Below are positions 48,193 to 56,841 of a DNA stretch of 57,700 nucleotides, one piece after another (the first letter of the stretch is position 1; every line of letters starts with the position of its first letter). The DNA comes from Candidatus Stoquefichus massiliensis AP9 (GTDB lineage Bacteria; Bacillota_I; Bacilli_A; Erysipelotrichales; Coprobacillaceae): NCBI RefSeq assembly GCF_000455285.1, contig NZ_HG005285.1, positions 57,217 through 114,916 of the forward strand, written 5' to 3'. The notes under the pieces are model-generated. The model worked only from the letters and a program-made list of their open reading frames with translations. It had not been told where the DNA came from and ran no database searches. The translations under genes and the position numbers were made by a program.

Positions 48193-49274
48193 TAACCTAT
48201 CACTAATAAATCTTTTGTATATGAATTTAAAACTTCACAGCCATCTTTTGTTACTAAAACAAGATCTTCAACTCTCACACCAAAATCACCTTGTAAATAA
48301 ATTCCTGGTTCAATAGAGAAAATCATACCTTCTTCTACTTCCATGTCAAAAGCAGCAGAAACATCACCATATTCATGAACATCTCTCCCAATAAAATGTC
48401 CTAAACGATGATTAAAGTTTTCACCATATCCAGCTTCACTAATCACATCTCTTGCCGCTTTATCTATATCACAAAGTTTGACACCTGGTTTGATCATTGC
48501 CTCAGCAGTTTCATTGGCCTTACGAACCAATTCATAAACCTTTCTTTGTTCATCACTCACTTGCTGATAAAACACAGTTCTAGTCATATCACTACAATAT
48601 CCTTGATACAAGCCACCCATATCAATCACAATACTGTCTCCAGGTTTTAATTTTGAACCATCACCTTCATGATGTCCATCTGCCCCATTTGCGCCATAAG
48701 CAATAATAGCTGGAAAAGAAAACGAAGAGCATCCTAGTGATTGGAAGATTTCAGTGACTTTTTCTGTCACTTCAATTTCTGTTAAGTTCCCTTGAGCACA
48801 TAATTGAATAACTTGATCCATTGCTAAATCATTAATTCGACTTGACTCACGCATAAGCTGCTGTTCATGATCATCTTTAATCATACGTACATAATCCACA
48901 CAAATAGAACCAATCTCAAAACAGCATTCTTCATTTGCTAACTCCATAACACGCATCAAGAATTTTGCTTCCCAATTTTTATCAACACCTACAACATGAG
49001 CATCTTGTAAATGTTGAGCAACCAAAGCAGCACCATCATCAGTATCAGCATACCAGACAATTTCTAAATCTAAATCTTGATCTAGATAAAATAATTGATT
49101 CAAAAAGATTGTATGTTGCCCATCTAACGACAACAATAAAACAAACATTCTTTCACCAGGATGATTATTATATCCTGTTAAATAATCAATAGAACTAGGA
49201 TCACTGATAATCAAATGGTCCATACCTCTTGATTGCATTTCATTTAGAACTTTATTCACTCTGACTTGCTTCAT
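48192..49274 (-). CDS. M24 metallopeptidase, Xaa-Pro dipeptidase-like
   Basis: About 360 residues from ATG 49274; a TTG two codons upstream is less likely. An N-terminal creatinase-like domain (~1-125) precedes the pita-bread catalytic domain. Metal ligands: VIDMGGLYQGYCSDMTRTVF (two Asp), HRLGHFIGRDVHEYG (His), IFSIEPGIY (Glu) and VRVEDLVLV (Glu). It would cleave Xaa-Pro peptides in the cytoplasm. The start lies within the aspS 3' end, overlapping by 23 bases, and the gene is in line with hisS-aspS. Confidence 0.92.
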   Translation of the reverse strand: MKQVRVNKVLNEMQSRGMDHLIISDPSSIDYLTGYNNHPGERMFVLLLSLDGQHTIFLNQLFYLDQDLDLEIVWYADTDDGAALVAQHLQDAHVVGVDKNWEAKFLMRVMELANEECCFEIGSICVDYVRMIKDDHEQQLMRESSRINDLAMDQVIQLCAQGNLTEIEVTEKVTEIFQSLGCSSFSFPAIIAYGANGADGHHEGDGSKLKPGDSIVIDMGGLYQGYCSDMTRTVFYQQVSDEQRKVYELVRKANETAEAMIKPGVKLCDIDKAARDVISEAGYGENFNHRLGHFIGRDVHEYGDVSAAFDMEVEEGMIFSIEPGIYLQGDFGVRVEDLVLVTKDGCEVLNSYTKDLLVIG

Positions 49275-51018
49275 GTTCAATCACTCCAATTCCTAATTCA
49301 TCTAATTGTGCATCAGCAACCATTGTTGGTGCTTTTGACATCGGACATGTTGCACTTGTATTTTTAGGAAATGCAATCACATCTCTTAGCGAATCACAAC
49401 CACACAATAACATGACAATTCTATCTAATCCTAATGCAAATCCACCATGAGGAGGTGTTCCATATTGCAAACCTTCTACAAACCATCCAAATTGAGCATC
49501 AATTTGTTCTTGAGTAAACCCTAAAGCTTTAAATGCTCTTTCTTGCAAACTTTGTTCATAGATTCTTTGTGATCCACCACCTAATTCAAAACCATTTAAA
49601 ACAATATCATAAGCATCAGCTAAACAGTTTTCAGGATCTGTTTCTAGTTTATCAATATCTTCATCTTTTGGTCTTGTAAATGGATGATGTTTTGCATAAT
49701 ATCTTTGTGTTTCATCATCATATTCAAACATTGGAAAATCAACAACCCATAAGAAATCAAAAGTATTAGGATCATAAAGTTTTAATTCTTTTCCTAAATA
49801 ATTTCTAATAGCTGCTAAAGCATCACAAACAACTTCATATTTTGCATCACTCACAAATAATAATAAATCATTATCTTTAGCATTCATTGCATTTAATAAA
49901 TGATTCATCTGTTCTTCAGTAAAGAATTTTGCGATTGGTCCTTGAACACCTTCATTTGTCACTTTTAACCAAGCCAATCCTTTCGCTTTATAAGTTTTAG
50001 CCAAATCTGTTAATTGATCAATTTTCTTACGAGAATAAGCCTGTGCCTGTCCTTCAACATTGATTCCTTTAACATGTCCATGAGCTTCTAACGCACTCTT
50101 AAACACTGCAAAATCAACACCTGCAACCACATCATTTAAATTCACAAGTTCTAATCCAAAACGTGTATCAGGTTTATCAATTCCATATTTTTCCATAGCT
50201 TCATGCCATGTTAAACGTCTAAGAGGCAATTCAATATCAATCCCTTTGACATCATGCATCACTTTTGCCATCATACCTTCACCAATCTCAAGAATTCGAT
50301 CTGTTGATAAGAAACTCATTTCAACATCAACTTGTGTAAATTCAATTTGGCGATCAGCACGCAAATCTTCATCTCTAAAACAACGTGCAATCTGATAATA
50401 CTTTTCAAAACCAGATACCATAAGTAATTGTTTAAATAACTGTGGAGATTGTGGTAATGCATAAAATGCACCTTTATGTACACGAGATGGAACTAAGAAG
50501 TCTCTTGCTCCTTCAGGAGTAGAACGATTTAAATAAGGTGTCTCAATGTCAATAAAATCAAGATTATCCAAATATTCTCGAATACAACGTGTGATTTTAT
50601 GTCTCATCATGATGTTCTCCTGCATCATGGGACGTCTTAAATCAAGATAACGATATTGCATACGTGTTTCTTCTAATGCATCTGTTTCATCAGCTACAAT
50701 CATTGGTGTTAATTTAGCAGTATTAATAACCTGAAAGTCTCTCACCTGTACTTCAATATCTCCTGTAGGTATTTTAGAGTTTTTTGAAGATCTTTCAACA
50801 ACAGACCCTTTCACTTGTAATATATACTCATTCTTAACTTCTCTTAATCTCTCTTCAAAAGATTCATCAAATATAATTTGAGTGATTCCATATCTATCTC
50901 TTAAATCAATAAAAACAAGTGAACCCAAATTTCTCTTTTTCGCAACCCAACCAATCAGTTCAACATTATCACCAACATGTGATAAACGTAATTCTCCATT
51001 ATTATGTGTTCTATTCAT
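49252..51018 (-). CDS. aspS: Aspartyl-tRNA synthetase
   Basis: 588 residues from ATG 51018 (GGAGGG 7 bases upstream), overlapping the hisS stop by 8 bases. N-terminal OB anticodon domain (NVELIGWVAKKRNLGSLVFI), class II motif 2 (FRDEDLRADRQIEFTQVD), GAD insertion, and motif 3 (GLDRIVMLLCG). It charges tRNA(Asp). No residue distinguishing a non-discriminating enzyme can be judged here, but the gatCAB operon suggests that indirect aminoacylation is used. Confidence 0.97.
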   Translation of the reverse strand: MNRTHNNGELRLSHVGDNVELIGWVAKKRNLGSLVFIDLRDRYGITQIIFDESFEERLREVKNEYILQVKGSVVERSSKNSKIPTGDIEVQVRDFQVINTAKLTPMIVADETDALEETRMQYRYLDLRRPMMQENIMMRHKITRCIREYLDNLDFIDIETPYLNRSTPEGARDFLVPSRVHKGAFYALPQSPQLFKQLLMVSGFEKYYQIARCFRDEDLRADRQIEFTQVDVEMSFLSTDRILEIGEGMMAKVMHDVKGIDIELPLRRLTWHEAMEKYGIDKPDTRFGLELVNLNDVVAGVDFAVFKSALEAHGHVKGINVEGQAQAYSRKKIDQLTDLAKTYKAKGLAWLKVTNEGVQGPIAKFFTEEQMNHLLNAMNAKDNDLLLFVSDAKYEVVCDALAAIRNYLGKELKLYDPNTFDFLWVVDFPMFEYDDETQRYYAKHHPFTRPKDEDIDKLETDPENCLADAYDIVLNGFELGGGSQRIYEQSLQERAFKALGFTQEQIDAQFGWFVEGLQYGTPPHGGFALGLDRIVMLLCGCDSLRDVIAFPKNTSATCPMSKAPTMVADAQLDELGIGVIEHEASQSE

Positions 51019-52291
51019 GATCATGCCCTCCCTCATAATGATTCTCAATAAATGCAACAATATCTTCCAAAGGAACAACCGTTTGTTCTTTAGAGTGATT
51101 ACATTTCATATTCACGACTTCTTTTTGCACTTCTTCATCTCCAATAATCATTGAAAAATGTGCATGGAAACGATCAGCAGATTTAAATTGACCCTTTAAT
51201 CCACGATCACACTGATCCATATCACAAGTAAAACCATTGGCACGAAGCATTGTAACAATTTGCATTGCTAAATCTTTTGCCTCTGTTTCTAGTGGCATCA
51301 CATAGACATCCAAACCATCCTCTTCATCAGATTCACTCCCCATTGCAATCATAAGTCTTTCCATTCCGAAAGCAAAACCAACGCCAGGATTTTCTGGTCC
51401 ACCTAATTCACTAATTAAAGTACTATATCTTCCACCAGCTCCAACAGTCGCACCTGCTCCTAATTTAGGATCATCTGAAATGACTTCAAAAACAGTATGA
51501 GAATAATAATCTAACCCACGAACAAGATTTGTATCAATCACATAATCAATTTCTAAATCATCTAATAATGCACAAACTTTATCAAAATGATTTCTAGCAC
51601 TATCACTTAAATAATCAATAGTACGTGGTGCATCCTTCATAGCTGGATAATCTTTATCTACCTTACAATCTAAAATACGTAGTGGATTCTTTTCAAAACG
51701 TTGTTGACAATCATAACATAAATCATTTAACACAGGTTGAAAATGTTGCTTTAATGCATCTCTATAAGCCTCACGTGATGCTTCATCACCTAATGAATTA
51801 ATATGTAAAGTAATGTCTTTCAAACCTAATGCTTCCACAACAGTGACAGCCATGACCATACATTCTACATCCACATATGGAGACTCTAGGCCAATCATTT
51901 CAACTCCAAACTGATGGAATTGTCTTTGTCTCCCATTTTGTGGTCTTTCATATCTAAACATAGGTCCCATATAATAGAACTTTTGAAGTTTTTCAGGTAA
52001 AGCAAATAATTTATGTTCTACATAACTTCTTGCAATACCAGCTGTTCCTTCAGGACGTAAAGTAATAGAACGTCCTTTCTTATCTGCAAAAGAATACATT
52101 TCTTTTGTGACAACATCAGTTGTATCACCTACTGCTCTTGAAAACAATTCAGTATGTTCAAAAATAGGTGTTCTCATTTCCTTCACATTATAATTTGCAC
52201 AAATTGTTCTTAATAACTGTTCTAATTCCTGCCATTTCCCTGATGTCTCAGGTAAAATATCAACTGTTCCTCTTGGTGCACTATATGCCAT
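51011..52291 (-). CDS. hisS: Histidyl-tRNA synthetase
   Basis: 426 residues from ATG 52291, preceded by AAGGAGG 9 bases upstream; an upstream in-frame start lies in the leader. Class II motif 2 is RYERPQNGRQRQFHQFGVE, His-specific motif LVRGLDYYSHTVFEV, motif 3 GVGFAFGMERLMIAMG, and a C-terminal anticodon domain (~325-425). It forms an operon with aspS behind a T-box. Confidence 0.97.
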   Translation of the reverse strand: MAYSAPRGTVDILPETSGKWQELEQLLRTICANYNVKEMRTPIFEHTELFSRAVGDTTDVVTKEMYSFADKKGRSITLRPEGTAGIARSYVEHKLFALPEKLQKFYYMGPMFRYERPQNGRQRQFHQFGVEMIGLESPYVDVECMVMAVTVVEALGLKDITLHINSLGDEASREAYRDALKQHFQPVLNDLCYDCQQRFEKNPLRILDCKVDKDYPAMKDAPRTIDYLSDSARNHFDKVCALLDDLEIDYVIDTNLVRGLDYYSHTVFEVISDDPKLGAGATVGAGGRYSTLISELGGPENPGVGFAFGMERLMIAMGSESDEEDGLDVYVMPLETEAKDLAMQIVTMLRANGFTCDMDQCDRGLKGQFKSADRFHAHFSMIIGDEEVQKEVVNMKCNHSKEQTVVPLEDIVAFIENHYEGGHDHE

Positions 52292-52315
52292 TTCTCTTTT
52301 CCTCCTTAAAATCAA

Positions 52316-52512
52316 TAAAAACGTCCTTATCTAAGGACGTTCATTCACGCGGTACCACCTTAGTTCATACATTGTATGCCCTCTATATCTTAACGCGATA
52401 AACGGTTACTCTCATAACCTCCTCCAAAGTGTCCCATAGTTTCCTCTTACTGTTCTCACCAGCCACAGTATCTCTTTAAAAATTCCACTATTTAATCTTC
52501 TTCATCGGAACT
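52316..52512 (-). promoter_or_regulatory. T-box leader of hisS-aspS
   Basis: On the minus strand the T-box AAGGTGGTACCGCG lies at about 52348-52361, followed by the terminator AACGTCCTTA/TAAGGACGTT with T5. In stem I the sequence GGGACACTTTGGAG is in the place of the specifier. By alignment with the tyrS leader the specifier codon is GAC (Asp, 52431-52433), while CAC (His, 52429-52431) overlaps it. Confidence 0.92.
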
Positions 52513-52519
52513 TATCTGA

Positions 52520-52548
52520 ATTATAATGTATTCTTGACAAAAAATCAA
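52520..52548 (-). promoter_or_regulatory. Promoter of the hisS T-box transcript
   Basis: On the minus strand TTGATT (52543-52548), a 17-base spacer and TATAAT (52520-52525). Confidence 0.72.
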
Positions 52549-52549
52549 C

Positions 52550-53077
52550 ATGATAAACAAGAAAAGATAGGAATCTTCTGACTCCTATCTCTATATAAAG
52601 AAGAAATATTACCTTCTATGTGACTTATTTATATAAATCTCATAAATAATATTCATTATTTATTTGCTTACCATTTTCATATCATTCCACTAACAAGTTC
52701 ATCTCTATTTACATTTTATTTTTTTATATTTCTTACACATCTTAGAAACACTTGTTCATTCATTTCAATTCAATGATAATCTCATGAAGGATGTTTCCAT
52801 CTTTTCCATAAAGCGATTTCATCATGTCTTTTTCTACTCATTCATATCAATAACTTCAACTACTTCATCATTACTCAAACATCTATCTATATAAATTCAC
52901 ATCATACATTCATAAAACAAATTTATTCGCATATTTCAGATTTCACTTATAATGCTAAACATTTCACTAACAAATTACCATAACAAACAATTGATATGAA
53001 CTTTCTCATTCACCCATCATGATCTTTCTTTACTATATCATGAACTTTTTTATATCTAAGGCCTATCACTTACAGGC
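52550..53077. other. Degenerate AT-rich region between hisS and a small ORF
   Basis: No open gene. On the minus strand several short frames read like coding remnants (SLYGKDGNILHEIIIELK near 52750-52830, and VEVIDMNE just before it), separated by stops and shifts. An old gene has probably decayed here. The palindromes CCTAAC/GTTAGG and AGGCCT/AGGCCT lie at 53056-53093. Confidence 0.45.
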
Positions 53078-53194
53078 CTAACGTATGTTAGGGGGTAGTA
53101 AATCTCTTATTAATCTATAATCTTTTGGAAGATCTAGATTAACCATGATTGCAGGTCTTACATATAAATATTTTTCTTTTTTCACTTCTAACAT
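53078..53194 (-). CDS. Short ORF of unknown function, maybe a truncated gene
   Basis: 38 codons from ATG 53194 with a very strong AAGGAGGTCTTAGAA. The product reads MLEVKKEKYLYVRPAIMVNL and then DLPKDYRLIRDLLPPNIR before TAG. The end falls inside an inverted repeat. The good binding site and protein-like content suggest real translation, but the family is unknown, and the stop may truncate a longer ancestor since remnants follow. Confidence 0.4.
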   Translation of the reverse strand: MLEVKKEKYLYVRPAIMVNLDLPKDYRLIRDLLPPNIR

Positions 53195-53257
53195 TTCTAA
53201 GACCTCCTTTCATGTCCTTTCCTTTTCTACATCTATATAATAGCACATTTTCTTATG

Positions 53258-53277
53258 AAATGGAAGCCCTTCCATTT
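53258..53277 (-). terminator. Terminator-like hairpin after ndk
   Basis: The 9-bp stem AAATGGAAG/CTTCCATTT with a tight 2-base loop lies 20 bases past the ndk stop. The T tract is short. Confidence 0.5.
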
Positions 53278-53297
53278 TCATATTTTGAAAATGTTAT

Positions 53298-53777
53298 TTA
53301 GAGATAATCATGCCAAATTTGTAACTCTCTTTGTGCAGATTCTATTGAATCAGAAGCATGAATCACATTATTGACAAGACGATTTTCACTATCAGCTAAT
53401 TCATAACTATCTTGGCTAAATGTTGCACGAATTGTTCCTTCCTTAGCATCAACAGGATTTGTTTTACCAACTAATTTTCTTGAATATGCAATAATATCTT
53501 CATCACCTTCATAACTGACTTTCATAGGCATAATGTAATGTGGTCCATGAAAATAGAAAGTATTAAACAAACGAGCTGGAAAATGAAAATCCGGCCCTTT
53601 TTCATCAATCACTTGATGATAATGTTCTAATAATATTTTCATCACATCCATAGTTACTTCTACTGTTTGTGATGCTTCTATAGATAGTCCATGATCTTTT
53701 ATCATCTTTAAAATCTTTTCTTGTTGTTGATCTTGAAAAGCATCAGGTTTTAACATCATATAAGTGTATTGTTTCAT
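53298..53777 (-). CDS. ndk: Nucleoside-diphosphate kinase, long variant
   Basis: 159 residues from ATG 53777 (AGAGGAA upstream). It begins YTYMMLKPDAFQD and has the catalytic His in NNVIHASDSIESAQRE. It is about 15-20 residues longer than typical Ndk because of extra sequence around KGPDFHFPARLFNTFYFHGP and before the active His. It makes NTPs from NDPs. It has its own promoter (53799-53827) and lies after rel, separated by a terminator. Confidence 0.9.
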   Translation of the reverse strand: MKQYTYMMLKPDAFQDQQQEKILKMIKDHGLSIEASQTVEVTMDVMKILLEHYHQVIDEKGPDFHFPARLFNTFYFHGPHYIMPMKVSYEGDEDIIAYSRKLVGKTNPVDAKEGTIRATFSQDSYELADSENRLVNNVIHASDSIESAQRELQIWHDYL

Positions 53778-53798
53778 TATTATTCCTCTTTTCTTTAG

Positions 53799-53827
53799 TT
53801 TATAACTATTGTAACACAAATAGACAA
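53799..53827 (-). promoter_or_regulatory. Promoter of ndk
   Basis: On the minus strand TTGTCT (53822-53827), a 17-base spacer and TATAAA (53799-53804). It lies within the downstream edge of the rel terminator. Confidence 0.6.
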
Positions 53828-53864
53828 AAGAATCATTTATAGTATCCCTACAAATGATTCTTTT
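53826..53864 (-). terminator. Terminator after rel
   Basis: A perfect 13-bp stem AAAAGAATCATTT/AAATGATTCTTTT with a 13-base loop, six bases past the rel stop. Confidence 0.85.
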
Positions 53865-53870
53865 AAACGA

Positions 53871-56087
53871 TTAATGAATAACTCTTTTGATATCATAGAT
53901 ACCTTGTATTTTATTGAGATTATCTATTGTTGTCTGCAACAATTCAGCATTTTCAACTGATAAAGTTAACTTAATTTGAGCTTCCATATCTTTAATTCCT
54001 GCATTAATATTCAATATATTAACTTTGACTTGTCCTAATACCGTAATAATATCATTTAATAGATTTGGTCTATCAAGTCCATTTATCTCAATATCAACAT
54101 GAAAGCGTTTTTCTGTAATATTCGTATAATCCCAATAAACATCTATAATACGCCCTTTTTCTGCACCATTTAAATTAGGACAATCCGCTCTATGAACTTT
54201 GATTCCCTGCCCTTTAGAAACATATCCAACTATTGGATCTCCAGGAATAGGATTACAGCATTTTGATAACTGAATCTTTAATCCATCAACACCATTAACA
54301 CTAATACCTAAACTACTGCTTGTTCTTTTTTGATTCTTTAATGCATTATTGTTCTTTTTAAGCATCTTAGAAAGATTATCAAAGAATCCTGTACGATTTG
54401 GTAAAACTTTATCAATTAAAGTCGATGCAGTTGCTTGTTTTTTTCCAATCACAAGCATTAAATCATCAAAATTATTAGCTCCAAATGAACCAAAATAAGA
54501 TTTATAAGTATCTGGATCTAAATATGTTTTTTCATCCAAATCACGTTTACGAATTTCCTCTTTTAATAATTTCTTACCCTCTTCAATAAATTCTTTTTGT
54601 GTCTCTGCATCTTTTTTAGAAATATACTGTCTAATTTTATTCCTGGCACCAGCTGTTCTCACAAACTTTAACCAGTCTTCACTTGGTCCAGAATTTTTGT
54701 TTGTTTTAATTTCACAGACATCACCAGTTTTTAATTTGGTATTGATTGGTACCATAACATTATTGACAATGGCACCTACTGCATGATGTCCAACTTCTGT
54801 ATGAATACGATATGCAAAGTCAATTGGTGTAGCACCATTAGGTAATTCAACAATCTTCCCTTGTGGTGTCATCACATAAACATTGGCTTCAAATATATCA
54901 CGTCTTAGCGAATCATAATATTCCTTAGCATCACCATCTTTAATTTCATCACTTAATGTAATAAAATCACCTAACCATTGTAATTTATCAACAATATCCT
55001 TTTGTTCCTGTTTAGAAGAATAATCCTTACCTTCTTTATAACGCCAATGTGAAGCGACACCACGTTCTGCTAATTCATCCATTTCTTCTGTTCGAATCTG
55101 AATTTCAAAAATATGCCCATTTTCACCAATTACTGCAGTATGCAATGACTGATACATATTTGGTTTAGGCATTGCAATATAATCTTTAAAGCGTCCAGGC
55201 AAAGGACGATAATAATCATGAATAATTCCTAAGACTTCATAACATTTCATTTTATCTTTTAAAATGATACGTAAAGCATTTAAATCATAAAGTTCATCAA
55301 ATCTTTTATGCTTAATAACCATCTTTTTATAAATACTATAAATATGCTTTGCTCGACCTTTAATACGATATTCAATATGATGTTCATCTAATAGATTTTT
55401 AACAGAATCCATCATCTTATCTACTGATTCCTTACGTTCACTTCGCTTTTGTTCAAGCAATTCAGATATTTCCTGATAGGCTTTAGGATCAAGATAATTT
55501 AAACAAAGATCTTCTAACTCTATACGAATATCATTAATTCCCAAACGATGTGCAATGGGTGCATAAACTTCCAATGTTTCTCTTGATATTCTTTGTTGCT
55601 TATCAGGCCGCATATATTGTAAGGTACGCATATTATGCAAGCGATCTGCTAATTTAATTAAGATAACACGTATATCTTTAGCCATTGCAATATATATTTT
55701 TCGATGATTTTCAGCATAAACATCTGCTTCATCTTTAAATGGCATTTTATTAATCTTTGTCACACCTTCAACAAGTGAAGTAATTTCTTCTCCAAAACGT
55801 TCTACCATTTCATCATGTGATACATCACAATCTTCCATAACATCATGTAGCAATCCAGCTGCAATTGTCGTTGGTCCTGTTTGTAAAGTTGTTAAAATAT
55901 AGGCAACCCAAATTAAATGGTTTGTATAAGGTTCACCACTTTTTCGCTTCTGATTTGCATGCATAATCATGATAAAATCATAAGCACGTTGAATAAGGTC
56001 AATGCTTTCTTTTTGTGTAATATACGTTGAACAGCTTTTTAAAACATCTTCAAATGTTACCTGATCATGTGCTCCTTTATACTCCAT
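53871..56087 (-). CDS. rel: Bifunctional (p)ppGpp synthetase/hydrolase
   Basis: 738 residues. HD hydrolase domain (~30-190) with AAGLLHDVMEDCDVSHDEM and VILIKLADRLHNMRTLQYM. Synthetase domain (~230-345) with RFKDYIAMPKPNMYQSLHTA; RFKD is the RxKD signature of bifunctional Rel. TGS (~390-450) with VMTPQGKIVELPNGATPIDF. ACT (~660-738) with RPNLLNDIITVLGQVKVNIL. A Cys-rich linker (KCCNPIPGDPIVGY) is present. It controls the stringent response. GGAGG precedes the ATG, and a 9-bp inverted repeat lies just after the promoter. Confidence 0.97.
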   Translation of the reverse strand: MEYKGAHDQVTFEDVLKSCSTYITQKESIDLIQRAYDFIMIMHANQKRKSGEPYTNHLIWVAYILTTLQTGPTTIAAGLLHDVMEDCDVSHDEMVERFGEEITSLVEGVTKINKMPFKDEADVYAENHRKIYIAMAKDIRVILIKLADRLHNMRTLQYMRPDKQQRISRETLEVYAPIAHRLGINDIRIELEDLCLNYLDPKAYQEISELLEQKRSERKESVDKMMDSVKNLLDEHHIEYRIKGRAKHIYSIYKKMVIKHKRFDELYDLNALRIILKDKMKCYEVLGIIHDYYRPLPGRFKDYIAMPKPNMYQSLHTAVIGENGHIFEIQIRTEEMDELAERGVASHWRYKEGKDYSSKQEQKDIVDKLQWLGDFITLSDEIKDGDAKEYYDSLRRDIFEANVYVMTPQGKIVELPNGATPIDFAYRIHTEVGHHAVGAIVNNVMVPINTKLKTGDVCEIKTNKNSGPSEDWLKFVRTAGARNKIRQYISKKDAETQKEFIEEGKKLLKEEIRKRDLDEKTYLDPDTYKSYFGSFGANNFDDLMLVIGKKQATASTLIDKVLPNRTGFFDNLSKMLKKNNNALKNQKRTSSSLGISVNGVDGLKIQLSKCCNPIPGDPIVGYVSKGQGIKVHRADCPNLNGAEKGRIIDVYWDYTNITEKRFHVDIEINGLDRPNLLNDIITVLGQVKVNILNINAGIKDMEAQIKLTLSVENAELLQTTIDNLNKIQGIYDIKRVIH

Positions 56088-56110
56088 ACTTCTTCCTCCT
56101 TTACATTCTC

Positions 56111-56168
56111 TATAACAAAACTATTTCTTGATTTGTTATATTTTACTATATTCTCTCCATCTAATCAA
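56111..56168 (-). promoter_or_regulatory. Promoter of rel with adjacent inverted repeat
   Basis: On the minus strand TTGATT (56163-56168), a 17-base spacer and TAAAAT (56140-56145). The repeat TATAACAAA/TTTGTTATA (56132-56140 and 56111-56119, 12 bases apart) starts at the end of the -10 box, so a bound protein or an RNA hairpin could limit rel expression. Confidence 0.6.
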
Positions 56169-56192
56169 CAACAGCTTTTCAAATAAAAACAA

Positions 56193-56238
56193 GGAGCAAA
56201 ACAAAAATACATAGACCCATGTATATTTATTTTACTCC
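56193..56238 (-). terminator. Long terminator hairpin after apt
   Basis: On the minus strand GGAGTAAAATAAATATACAT pairs imperfectly with ATGTATTTTTGTTTTGCTCC, followed by TTGTTTTTATTT. It resembles the hairpin at 19734-19773. Confidence 0.75.
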
Positions 56239-56269
56239 TCATACATTTATATTATGTAACTATAACTCA

Positions 56270-56782
56270 TCAATACTTTAAAACAGAGTAAACGTCATAT
56301 CCTTCTAAAAGGTCTCTTCCCTTTAAATCAACCAATTCAATAAGAAAAGCAATTCCTACGACATTTCCACCCATTTGTTCAATCAAAGATACAGCCGCAT
56401 CAACAGTTCCACCAGTTGCCAACAAATCATCAACAATCAAAACATTCTGTCCTGGTCGAATACTATCACTATGCATTTGAATTTCATTTTTTCCATATTC
56501 TAATTCATATGACTGAGTCAAAACCTCACGTGGTAATTTCCCTGGTTTTCTTACAGGCACAAAACCACAATTTAATTCAATCGCAACTGGACATCCAAAC
56601 AAAAAACCTCTTGCTTCTGGTCCTGCAACAACATCCACATTCTTCTCTCTTGCAAAATCAGCTAATAAACGTATTGATTCTTTATAAGCAGCCTGATCTG
56701 CTAATAACGGTGTCACATCTCTAAACAAAACACCTGGTTCAGGAAAGTTAGGAATATCTTCAATATATTTCTTTAAATCCAT
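56270..56782 (-). CDS. apt: Adenine phosphoribosyltransferase
   Basis: 170 residues. The PRPP-binding motif is NVLIVDDLLATGGTVDAAVS, and the N-terminus has the typical IPNFPEPGVLFRDVTPLLAD. It salvages adenine to AMP. AAGGAGGGC precedes the ATG with a spacing of about 11 bases. It is the middle gene of recJ-apt-rel. Confidence 0.97.
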   Translation of the reverse strand: MDLKKYIEDIPNFPEPGVLFRDVTPLLADQAAYKESIRLLADFAREKNVDVVAGPEARGFLFGCPVAIELNCGFVPVRKPGKLPREVLTQSYELEYGKNEIQMHSDSIRPGQNVLIVDDLLATGGTVDAAVSLIEQMGGNVVGIAFLIELVDLKGRDLLEGYDVYSVLKY

Positions 56783-56841
56783 AGCTATAAAGCCCTCCTT
56801 GTTTTCTTATTATATCAAATTATCACTTGTTAATAAAGAAT

